Assembly: GCF_027744825.2 (NCBI RefSeq)
Contig: NC_071348.1
Coordinates: 19,625,563 to 19,689,562 of the forward strand
Length of the DNA stretch: 64,000 nt
Direction of reading: 5' to 3'
Source: Synchiropus splendidus
Taxonomy: Eukaryota; Chordata; Actinopteri; Syngnathiformes; Callionymidae
In this document: piece by piece, positions 12,480 to 21,482 of the stretch
Layout: each line of letters opens with the position of its first letter
Position numbering within the stretch: position 1 is the stretch's first letter
The notes under the pieces: generated by a model
What the model was told of the DNA's origin: nothing
The model's input: the letters and a program-made list of their open reading frames with translations, nothing else
Database searches by the model: none
Made by a program: the position numbers and the translations under genes

Positions 12480-15400
12480 TCAGACAGCTTAGTTTTGACG
12501 CGCAACGACTAGAAAGACCCTTTCTGCTATAGTGGGAGGTGAATATTTCGTGTTCTCAAGCTTCCCTGCAAATTTATGGCACAATGCAGAAAACGCGTTT
12601 TCAGCCCGAGATAAGGTCGTTTCTGGAACGCCAACCTAAAAAATGTTGATAGCTTTCGAAAAACACTTCAGACAACTTAGATTTGATGTGCAACTACTAG
12701 AAATACCCTTTCTGCTACAGTGGGAGGTGAAAATTTCATGTTCTAAAGCTTCCCTGCAAAGTTGAGGATCAATGCAGAAAACGCGTTTTCAGCCTGAGGT
12801 AAGGTGGGTTCCGGAAGGCCAAACATAAAAATGTTGATGACTTTGGAAAAACACTTCAGACAGCTTAGATTTGATGAGCAACTACTAGAAATACCCTTTC
12901 TGCTATAGTGGGAGGTCAAAATTTCATGTTCTGATGTTTCCCTGCAAAGTTATGGGACAATGCAGAAAACGCATTTTCATGCTGAGATTAGGTCGATTCC
13001 GGAACACCAAACATAAAAATGTTGATAACTTTGGAAAAACACTTCAGACGGCTTAGATTTGATGAGCAACTACTAGAAATACCCTTTCTGGTATAGAGGG
13101 AGGTGAAAATTTCATGTTCGGAAACTTCCCTGAGAAGTTATGGCACAATGCAGAAAACGCGTTTTCAGCCTGAGATAAGGTGGGTTCCGGAACGCCAAAC
13201 GTAAAAATGTTGATAACTTTGGAAAAACACTTCAGACAGCTTAGATTTGATGTGCAACTACTAGAAAGACCCTTTCTGCTATAGTGGGAGGTGAAAATTT
13301 CATGTTCTGAAGCTTTCCTGCAAAGTTATGGCACAATGCAGAAAACGCGTTTTCAGCCCGAGATAAGGTCGTTTCCGGAACGCCAAACATAAAAATGCTG
13401 ATAACTTTCGAAAAACACTTCAGACAGCTTAGATTTGATGTGCAACTACTAGAAAGACCCTGTCTGTTACAGTGGGAATTGTAAATTTCATGTTCTGAAA
13501 CTTCCCTGCAAAGTTATGGCACAATGCGTAAAACGTGTTTTCAGCCTGAGATAAGGTCGATTCCGGGACACCAGACATGAAAATGTTGATAACTATGGAA
13601 AAACACTTCAGACAGCTTAGATTTGATGTGCAACTACTAGAAAGACCATTTCTGCTATAGTGGGAGGTGAACATTTCATGTTCTCAAGCTTCCCTGAGAA
13701 GTTATGGCACAGTGCAGAAAACGCATTTTCAGCCTGATATGAGGTGGTTTCCGAAACGCCAAACGTGAAAATGTTGATAACTTTGGAACAACACTTCAGA
13801 CAGCTTAGATTTGATGTGCAACTACTAGAAAGACCCTTTCTGCTATAGTGGGAGGTGAAACTTTCATGTTCTAAAGGTTCCCTGCAAAGTTATGGCACAA
13901 TGCAGAAAACGCGATTTCAGCCTGAGATAAGGTGGGTTCCGGAACGCCAAACGTAAAAATGTTGATAACTTTCGAAAAACACTTCAGACAGCTTAGATTT
14001 GATGTGCAACTACTAGAAAGACCCTTTCTGCTATAGTGGGAGGTCAAAATTTCATGTTCTGAAGCTTCCCTGGAAAGTTATGGGACAATGCAGAAAACGA
14101 TTTTTCATCGTGAGATAAGGTCGATTCCGGAACGCCAAACATAAAAATGTTGATAACTTTGGAAAAACACTTCAGACAGCTTATATTTGATGTGCAACTA
14201 CTAGAAAGACATTTTCTGCTATAGTGGTAGGTGAAACTTACATGTTCTGAAGCTTTCCTTCAAAGTTATGGCACAATGCGTAAAACGCGTTTTCAGCCTG
14301 AGATAAGGTCGATTCTGGAACGCCAAACATAAAAATGTTGATAACTTTGGAAAAACACTTCAGACAGCTTAGATTTGATGTGCAACTACGAGAACGACCC
14401 TTTCTGCTATAGTGGGAGGTCAAAATTTCATGTTCTGATGTTTCCCTGCAAAGTTATGGGACAATGCAGAAAACGCATTTTCATGCTGAGATTAGGTCGA
14501 TTCCGGAACACCAAACATAAAAATGTTGATAACTTTGGAAAAACACTTCAGACGGCTTAGATTTGATGAGCAACTACTAGAAAGACCCTTTCTGGTATAG
14601 AGGGAGGTGAAAATTTCATGTTTGGAAACTTCCCTGAGAAGTTATGGCACAATGCAGAAAACGCGTTTTCAGCCTGAGATAAGGTGGGTTCCGGAACGCC
14701 AAACGTAAAAATGTTGATAACTTTGGAAAAACACTTCAGACAGCTTAGATTTGATGTACAACGACTAGAAAGAACCTTTCTGCTATAGTGGGAGGTGAAA
14801 ATTTCATGTTCTGATGCTTTCCTGCAAAGTTATGGCACAATGCAGAAAACGCGTTTTCAGCCCGAGATAAGGTCGTTTCCGGAACGCCAAACATAAAAAT
14901 GTTGATAGCTTTCGAAAAACACTTCAGACAACTTAGATTTGATCTGCAACTACTAGAAAGACCCTGTCTGTTACAGTGGGATTTGTAAATTTCATTTTCT
15001 GAAGCTTCCCTGCAAAGTTATGGCACAATGCGTATAATGCGTTTTCAGCCTGAGATGAGGTCGATTCCGGAACGCCAAACATAAAAATGTTGATAACTTT
15101 GGAAAAACACTTCAGACAGCTTAGATTTGATGTGCAACTACTAGAAAGACCCTTTCTGCTAAAGTGGGTGGTTAAAATTTCATGTTCGGAAGCTTCCATG
15201 CAAAGTTATGGCACAATGCAGACAACGCGTTTTCAGCCTGAGATAAGGTGGGTTCCGGAACGCCAAACATAAAAATGTTGATAACTTTGGAACAACACTT
15301 CAGACAGCTGAGATTTGATGTGCAACTACTAGAAAGACCCTTTCTGCTATAGTGGGAGGTGAATATTTCGTGTTCTCAAGCTTCCCTGCAAATTTATGGC

Positions 15401-16810
15401 ACAATGCATAAAACGCGTTTTCAGCCCGAGATAAGGTCGTTTCTGGAACGCCAACCTAAAAAATGTTGATAGCTTTCGAAAAACACTTCAGACAACTTAG
15501 ATTTGATGTGCAACTACTAGAAATACCCTTTCTGCTACAGTGGGAGGTGAAAATTTCATGTTCTAAAGCTTCCCTGCAAAGTTGAGGATCAATGCAGAAA
15601 ACGCGTTTTCAGCCTGAGGTAAGGTGGGTTCCGGAAGGCCAAACATAAAAATGTTGATGACTTTGGAAAAACACTTCAGACAGCTTAGATTTGATGAGCA
15701 ACTACTAGAAATACCCTTTCTGCTATAGTGGGAGGTCAAAATTTCATGTTCTGATGTTTCCCTGCAAAGTTATGGGACAATGCAGAAAACGCATTTTCAT
15801 GCTGAGATTAGGTCGATTCCGGAACACCAAACATAAAAATGTTGATAACTTTGGAAAAACACTTCAGACGGCTTAGATTTGATGAGCAACTACTAGAAAT
15901 ACCCTTTCTGGTATAGAGGGAGGTGAAAATTTCATGTTCGGAAACTTCCCTGAGAAGTTATGGCACAATGCAGAAAACGCGTTTTCAGCCTGAGATAAGG
16001 TGGGTTCCGGAACGCCAAACGTAAAAATGTTGATAACTTTGGAAAAACACTTCAGACAGCTTAGATTTGATGTACAACGACTAGAAAGAACCTTTCTGCT
16101 ATAGTGGGAGGTGAAAATTTCATGTTCTGAAGCTTCCCTGCAAAGTTATGGCACAATGCAGAAAACGCGTATTCAGCCTGAGATAAGGTCGATTCTGGAA
16201 CGCCAAACATAAAAATGTTGATAACTTTCGAAAAACACTTCAGACAGCTTAGATTTGATGTGCAACTACTAGAAAGACCCTTTCTGCTATAGTGGGAGGT
16301 GAAAATTTCATGTTCTGAAGCTTTCCTGCAAAGTTATGGCACAATGCAGAAAACGCGTTTTCAGCCCGAGATAAGGTCGTTTCCGGAACGCCAAACATAA
16401 AAATGTTGATAACTTTCGAAAAACACTTCAGACAGCTTAGATTTGATGTGCAACTACTAGAAAGACCCTGTCTGTTACAGTGGGAATTGTAAATTTCATG
16501 TTCTGAAACTTCCCTGCAAAGTTATGGCACAATGCGTAAAACGTGTTTTCAGCCTGAGATAAGGTCGATTCCGGGACGCCAGACATGAAAATGTTGATAA
16601 CTATGGAAAAACACTTCAGACAGCTTAGATTTGATGTGCAACTACTAGAAAGACCATTTCTGCTATAGTGGGAGGTGAACATTTCATGTTCTCAAGCTTC
16701 CCTGAGAAGTTATGGCACAGTGCAGAAAACGCATTTTCAGCCTGATATGAGGTGGTTTCCGAAACGCCAAACGTGAAAATGTTGATAACTTTGGAACAAC
16801 ACTTCAGACA
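12480..16810 (+). repeat. Higher-order duplication, 15-16 monomer shift
   Basis: A rare variant, GAATATTTCGTGTTCTC, occurs at 12541 and 15361 (shift 2820 = 15 x 188), and the flanking monomers match up to about 13190/16010. Downstream the same series matches at a shift of 3008 (16 x 188; 13429 against 16437). One copy therefore gained or lost one monomer, as expected from unequal exchange. Confidence 0.75.
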
Positions 16811-17511
16811 GCTTAGATTTGATGTGCAACTACTAGAAAGACCCTTTCTGCAATAGTGGGACGTCAAAATTTCATGTTCTGAAGCTTCCCTGGAAAGTTA
16901 CGGGACAATGCAGAAAACGATTTTTCATCCTGAGATAAGGTCGATTCCGGAACGCCAAACATAAAAATGTTGATAACTTTGGAAAAACACTTCAGACAGC
17001 TTAGATTTGATGTGCCACTACTAGAAAGACCCTTTCTCCTATAGTGGGAGGTGAAAATTTCATGTTCTGAAGCTTCCCTGCAAAGTTATGGCACAATGCA
17101 GAAAACGCGTTTTCAGCCTGAGATAAGGTGGGTTCCGGAACGCCAAACATAAAAATGTTGATAACTTTGGAAAAACACTTCAGACAGCTTAGATTTGATG
17201 TGCAACTACTAGAAAGACCCTTTCTGCTATAGTGGGAGGTTAAAATTTCATGTTCGGAAGCTTCCATGCAAAGGTATGGCACAATGCAGACAACGCGTTT
17301 TCAGCCTGAGATACAGTCGATTCTGGAACGCCAAACATAAAAATGTTGATAACTTTCGAAAAACACTTCAGACAGCTTAGATTTGATGTGCAACTACTAG
17401 AAAGACCCTTTCTGCTATAGTGGGAGGTCAAAATTTCATGTTCTGAAGCTTCCATGGAAAGTTATGGGACAATGCAGAAAATGCATTTTCATCCTGAGAT
17501 TAGGTCGATTC

Positions 17512-18372
17512 TGTCACGGGAACGAAGGGACGAGGGAGCTAAAGCCACGTAGGAGGACGTGGTGTAGGACCCAAGTGCAAATGGTTGTAGGCACAGGAGG
17601 CAGGAGGGAATTATAAATAATATTTAATAATTAAACAAACTAAAATACAACAGAAAGCGTCACCGAACCGGGAAGAAACAGAGCAAACGCAGAGTGTAAA
17701 AACAGTAATGAAGCTAACAGAAGTGCACAAAAATTAGTAAAAAGTCAAAACAGAAAGCGTCACCGAACCGGGAAGAAACAGAGCAAACGCAGAGTGTAAA
17801 AACAGTAATGAAGCTAACAGAAGTGCACAAAAATTAGTAAAAAGTCAAAACAGAAAGCGTCACCGAACCGAATGAACTTAAATCACAAATGAAACCGAGA
17901 ATAAACTACAAAAGAAAACCAAGGAACACACGGCAAACAGCAAGAAACCAAAAACACTAACTCAGGATAGCAGGGTTAAACAATGTAACAAAAGAACTAG
18001 CAAGCGCACAGAAGTAAAAGCCGAACACAGGGAGAGAGACACAAGAACCGCAGAAGCCGAACACAGGGAGAGACACGAGAACCGCAGAAGCCGAACATAG
18101 GGAGAGACACGAGAACCGCAGAAGTTACCACGGGGGAACGAGAGGAGTCCAGAAGCACAGGAACCAGAGGAAACATCACAGAGGACGTGGAAAACACACA
18201 GGGCCTTGGAGAACTGGCAGGAAACAATGACACAACGATCTGGCACACGTTGCTGGAGCCCAGGTGTTTTTGAAGACAGTAATCAGGGTGTAATGGGCTC
18301 CAGCCGTGTGCCAAAGGAGCAGAGGGAGAGAAGCAAAACCAGGACTCTGAGTCTGGAACCGGAGCCATGACA
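17512..18372 (-). repeat. 3' LTR of the non-autonomous element
   Basis: 861 bp, a direct repeat of 20622-21482. I noted two differences: TAAAATACAA against TAAAATAGAA near 17647, and GAGTCTGG against GAGCCTGG near 18352. It contains a 100-bp tandem duplication (units starting CAGAAAGCGT at 17651 and 17751, with a partial third at 17851). It also has three ~35-bp repeats (GCCGAACACAGGGAGAGA type) around 18020-18125. Confidence 0.93.
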
Positions 18373-18407
18373 GTACCCCCCCCTTAAAGAACACCTCTTG
18401 GTGTTCT
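18373..18407 (-). other. Polypurine tract and conserved hairpin
   Basis: In element orientation a purine run (AAGGGGGGGGTAC) abuts the TGTCATGG start of the 3' LTR, the expected position of the plus-strand primer. Just upstream, AGAACACC and GGTGTTCT (18388-18395 and 18400-18407) form a perfect 8-bp stem with a 4-nt loop. This overlaps the TAG stop of the coding frame. The same stem-loop is kept in the diverged copy at 25067-25086. Confidence 0.8.
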
Positions 18408-20601
18408 ACCAGTCCTGGATGGACGGTCGTCGTAGACGAGGGGAGGAGGAGGCCCATTGGAGCGACTGGAAGAGCCGGGCTGCAGCGACCCGGAAGACAA
18501 GCTGGGGTACTGGGGAGGTGGCGGGTGGGAAGTTGCGGCTGGGGTCTTCGGGAGGACGCGGCGGCGACTTGGGAGCCACGCTGGAGACGTCGGGAGGCCG
18601 CGGCGGCGGCGACTTGGGAGCCACCCTGGAGACGTCGGCAGGCCGCGGCGGCGGCGACTTGGGAGCCACGCTGGAGACGTCGGGAGGCGGCGGCGGCGAC
18701 TTGGGAGCCACGCTGGAGACGTCGGGAGGCCGCGGCGGCGGCGGCGACTTGGGAGCCACGCTGGAGACGTCGGGAGGCCGCGGCGGCGGCGGCGACTTGG
18801 GAGCCACGCTGGAGACGTCGGGAGGCCGCGGCGGCGGCGGCTTGGAGGTCACGCTGGAGACGTCGGGAGGGCGCGGCGGCGGCGGCTTGGGAGCCACGCT
18901 GGAGACGTCGGGAGGTGGCGGCGGCTTGGGAGCCCCGCTGGAGTCGTCGGGAGGCGGCGGCGGTGGCTTGGGAGCCCCGCTGGAGTCGTCGGGAGGCGGC
19001 GGCGGTGGCTTGGGAGCCCCGCTGGTGTCGTCGGGAGGCGGCGGCGGTGGCTTGGGAGCCCCGCTGGTGTCGTCAGGAGGCGGCGGCGGCGGCTTGGGAG
19101 CCCCGCTGGTGTCGTTGGGAGGCGGCGGCAGCTTGAGAGCCGTGCAGGAACGTTTGCGAGGCGGCAGCTTCAGAGCGGCGCAGAAGTCCTCGGGAGGCGG
19201 CCGCTTGAGAATCGTGCAGGAGTCTTTGGGCGGCGGCTGCTTGGGAGCCCCGCTGGAGTCGTCGGGCGGCGGCGGCTTGGGAGCCCCGCTGGAATCGTCA
19301 GGAGACGGCGGCCTGGGAGCCGCACAGGAGGGTTCGGGAGACGGCGGCTTGGGAGCCGCGCAGGAGTCGTCGGGAGGCGGCGGCGGCGGCTTGGGAGCCC
19401 CGCTGGAGTCGTCGGGAGGCGGCGGCGGCGGCTTGGGAGCCCCGCTGGAGTCGTCGGGAGGCGGCGGCGGCGGCTTGGGAGCCCCGCTGGAGTCGTCGGG
19501 AGGCGGCGGCGGTGGCTTGGGAGCCCCGCTGGTGTCATCGGGAGACGGCGGCTTGGGAGCCGCGCAGGAAGGTTCGGGAGACGGCGGCCTGGGAGCCGCG
19601 CAGGAGGGTTCGGGAGACGGCGGCTTGGGAGCCGCACAGGAGGGTTCGGGAGACGGCGGCTTGGGAGCCGCGTAGGGGCCCTCGGGAGGAGACGGCCTGG
19701 GAACCGCGTAGGGGCCCTCGGGAGGAGACGGCCTGGGAGCCGTGCAGGAAGGTTCGGGAGGCGACGGCTTGGGAACCGCGCCGGAGTTTTTGGGAGGCAG
19801 CGGCCTGACCAGGGGAGGCGCCGGCTGGAGAACCGCGCCAGAGACCAGGGAAGGCGCCGGCTGGAGAGCTGCGCCAGAGACCAGGGAAGGCGCCGGCTGG
19901 AGAGCCGCGCCGGAGAACACGGGAGGCGCCGGCTGGAGAGCCGCGCCGGAGACCAGGGAAGACGCCGGCTGGAGAGCCGCGCCGGAGACCAGGGAAGACG
20001 CCGGCTGGAGAGCCGCGCCGGAGAACACGGGAGGCGCCGGCTTGAGAGCCGCGCCGGAGAACATGGGAGGCGCCGGCTTGAGAGCCGCGCCGGAGAACAC
20101 GGGAGGCGCCGGCTGGCGAGGCGCCGGCTGGAGAGCCGCTGGCTGGAGAGCAGCGCCGGAGAACACGGGAGGCGCCGGCTTGAGATCCGCGCCGGAGAAC
20201 ATGGGAGGCGCCGGCTGGCGAGGCGCCGGCTGGAGAGCCGCTGGCTGGAGAGCAGCGCCGGAGACCATGGGAGGCGCCGTCTGGAGAGCAGCGCCGGAGA
20301 CCACGGGAGGCGCCGGCTTGAGAGCAGCGCCGGTGTCCACGGGAGGCGAAGACAGGGAAACACAAGAGTCACGAAGAAAAAAAAAATCACGGGCGGGAAC
20401 CGACAGAATTGGCTCCGACGGAAGAGCAGAAGAAGCAAGCGGAACACCGGACAGAGCAGAGCGGGAGGAATGCCGTGCAACCGCCTCAGACATGGAGTCC
20501 AACATCTCAGAAATAGACAGAGTCATCCTCTCAATATGACTCAACCTGGTGGCCTGAGTGTCTAGTTGCTCCTGCCAGCCTTTCACCACTGCTGGGTCCA
20601 T
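18406..20601 (-). CDS. Gag-like protein with long proline-rich repeats
   Basis: This is the only frame with the right placement, from just after the primer-binding site to just before the polypurine tract. The ATG at 20601 is preferred over an upstream in-frame ATG at 20658, which lies inside the LTR. The predicted protein is 731 residues. It starts MDPAVVKGWQEQLDTQATRL and continues as a likely helical segment to about residue 55. This resembles the N-termini of vertebrate Ty3/gypsy-type Gag proteins. The rest is low complexity. First come ~12-residue units of the type PPVFSGAALQPA, then PSPEPSCAAPKP-type units, then PPPPPDDSSGAPKP-type units, then PPPRPPDVSSVAPKS-type units. There is no capsid core, zinc knuckle or enzyme motif. 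Long frames on the opposite strand are shadows of the same GC-rich periodicity. Whether the protein is made, and what the repeats do, is unknown. Confidence 0.7.
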   Translation of the reverse strand: MDPAVVKGWQEQLDTQATRLSHIERMTLSISEMLDSMSEAVARHSSRSALSGVPLASSALPSEPILSVPARDFFFLRDSCVSLSSPPVDTGAALKPAPPVVSGAALQTAPPMVSGAALQPAALQPAPRQPAPPMFSGADLKPAPPVFSGAALQPAALQPAPRQPAPPVFSGAALKPAPPMFSGAALKPAPPVFSGAALQPASSLVSGAALQPASSLVSGAALQPAPPVFSGAALQPAPSLVSGAALQPAPSLVSGAVLQPAPPLVRPLPPKNSGAVPKPSPPEPSCTAPRPSPPEGPYAVPRPSPPEGPYAAPKPPSPEPSCAAPKPPSPEPSCAAPRPPSPEPSCAAPKPPSPDDTSGAPKPPPPPPDDSSGAPKPPPPPPDDSSGAPKPPPPPPDDSSGAPKPPPPPPDDSCAAPKPPSPEPSCAAPRPPSPDDSSGAPKPPPPDDSSGAPKQPPPKDSCTILKRPPPEDFCAALKLPPRKRSCTALKLPPPPNDTSGAPKPPPPPPDDTSGAPKPPPPPPDDTSGAPKPPPPPPDDSSGAPKPPPPPPDDSSGAPKPPPPPDVSSVAPKPPPPRPPDVSSVTSKPPPPRPPDVSSVAPKSPPPPRPPDVSSVAPKSPPPPRPPDVSSVAPKSPPPPPDVSSVAPKSPPPRPADVSRVAPKSPPPRPPDVSSVAPKSPPRPPEDPSRNFPPATSPVPQLVFRVAAARLFQSLQWASSSPRLRRPSIQDW

Positions 20602-20606
20602 GTTAA

Positions 20607-20619
20607 GTGCCAGATCGTT
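20607..20619 (-). other. Self-complementary primer-binding site
   Basis: In element orientation the 13 nt AACGATCTGGCAC begins 2 nt after the 5' LTR end. It is not a recognisable tRNA 3'-end complement. It is the exact reverse complement of GTGCCAGATCGTT, which lies inside the LTR (minus strand, 21356-21344). In Tf1/sushi elements the first nucleotides of the transcript anneal to such a site and self-prime. The match therefore also suggests that R begins near 21356. Confidence 0.75.
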
Positions 20620-20621
20620 TC

Positions 20622-21482
20622 TGTCACGGGAACGAAGGGACGAGGGAGCTAAAGCCACGTAGGAGGACGTGGTGTAGGACCCAAGTGCAAATGGTTGTAG
20701 GCACAGGAGGCAGGAGGGAATTATAAATAATATTTAATAATTAAACAAACTAAAATAGAACAGAAAGCGTCACCGAACCGGGAAGAAACAGAGCAAACGC
20801 AGAGTGTAAAAACAGTAATGAAGCTAACAGAAGTGCACAAAAATTAGTAAAAAGTCAAAACAGAAAGCGTCACCGAACCGGGAAGAAACAGAGCAAACGC
20901 AGAGTGTAAAAACAGTAATGAAGCTAACAGAAGTGCACAAAAATTAGTAAAAAGTCAAAACAGAAAGCGTCACCGAACCGAATGAACTTAAATCACAAAT
21001 GAAACCGAGAATAAACTACAAAAGAAAACCAAGGAACACACGGCAAACAGCAAGAAACCAAAAACACTAACTCAGGATAGCAGGGTTAAACAATGTAACA
21101 AAAGAACTAGCAAGCGCACAGAAGTAAAAGCCGAACACAGGGAGAGAGACACAAGAACCGCAGAAGCCGAACACAGGGAGAGACACGAGAACCGCAGAAG
21201 CCGAACATAGGGAGAGACACGAGAACCGCAGAAGTTACCACGGGGGAACGAGAGGAGTCCAGAAGCACAGGAACCAGAGGAAACATCACAGAGGACGTGG
21301 AAAACACACAGGGCCTTGGAGAACTGGCAGGAAACAATGACACAACGATCTGGCACACGTTGCTGGAGCCCAGGTGTTTTTGAAGACAGTAATCAGGGTG
21401 TAATGGGCTCCAGCCGTGTGCCAAAGGAGCAGAGGGAGAGAAGCAAAACCAGGACTCTGAGCCTGGAACCGGAGCCATGACA
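20622..21482 (-). repeat. 5' LTR of the non-autonomous element
   Basis: 861 bp, identical to the other LTR except for about two positions. If transcription starts where the self-primer match begins (about 21356), U3 is only about 126 bp and R-U5 about 735 bp. I did not find a convincing TATA box in that short U3. It carries the same 100-bp and ~35-bp internal tandem repeats as the 3' LTR. Confidence 0.92.

Larger units (their letters stand above)
1..17511 (+). repeat. 188-bp satellite array, tract 1 (~93 monomers)
   Basis: Head-to-tail monomers of about 188 bp, all in one orientation. The motif TTCCGGAACGCCAAACAT recurs every 188 bp (for example at 962 and 1150). Monomers differ by point changes at recurrent sites: GGTCGATTCC or GGTGGGTTCC before the TTCCGGAA core, AATGCAGAAAACG or AATGCGTAAAACG before the palindrome, TTTGGAAAA or TTTCGAAAA in the middle. 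Both strands carry short open frames of about 60-110 residues in most monomers. Because 188 is not a multiple of 3 these frames close within about one monomer, and they are not treated as genes. The tract is cut at 17511 by an LTR retrotransposon. Confidence 0.97.
17512..21482 (-). mobile_element. Non-autonomous self-priming LTR retrotransposon (3971 bp)
   Basis: The element starts TGTCACGG and ends CATGACA on the plus strand, so the LTR termini are TGTCA/TGACA inverted. It has direct LTRs of 861 bp each (17512-18372 and 20622-21482). A 5-bp target duplication, GATTC, lies at 17507-17511 and 21483-21487, and removing the element restores a normal satellite monomer (GGTCGATTCCGG). The polarity is minus, shown by the primer-binding site inside the right LTR, the polypurine tract inside the left LTR, and the Gag-like frame between them. 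There is no protease, reverse transcriptase, RNase H or integrase frame, so mobility would need enzymes from an autonomous partner. The two LTRs differ at only two positions that I could find, so insertion is very recent. Membership of a Tf1/sushi-like Ty3/gypsy lineage is inferred from the self-priming site, not from any polymerase. Confidence 0.93.

Noticed and set aside
17962..18368. Ser/Cys-rich minus-strand frames inside the LTRs (also 21072-21502)
   Set aside because: They lie wholly in LTR sequence, several frames are open at once, and they are built from the ~35-bp internal LTR repeats.
18457..20565. ~700-codon arginine-rich plus-strand frame across the GC-rich repeats
   Set aside because: It is antisense to the Gag-like frame and arises from the same periodic GGC-rich sequence. 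The minus frame is the one bounded by the primer site and polypurine tract and has a non-repetitive Gag-like start.
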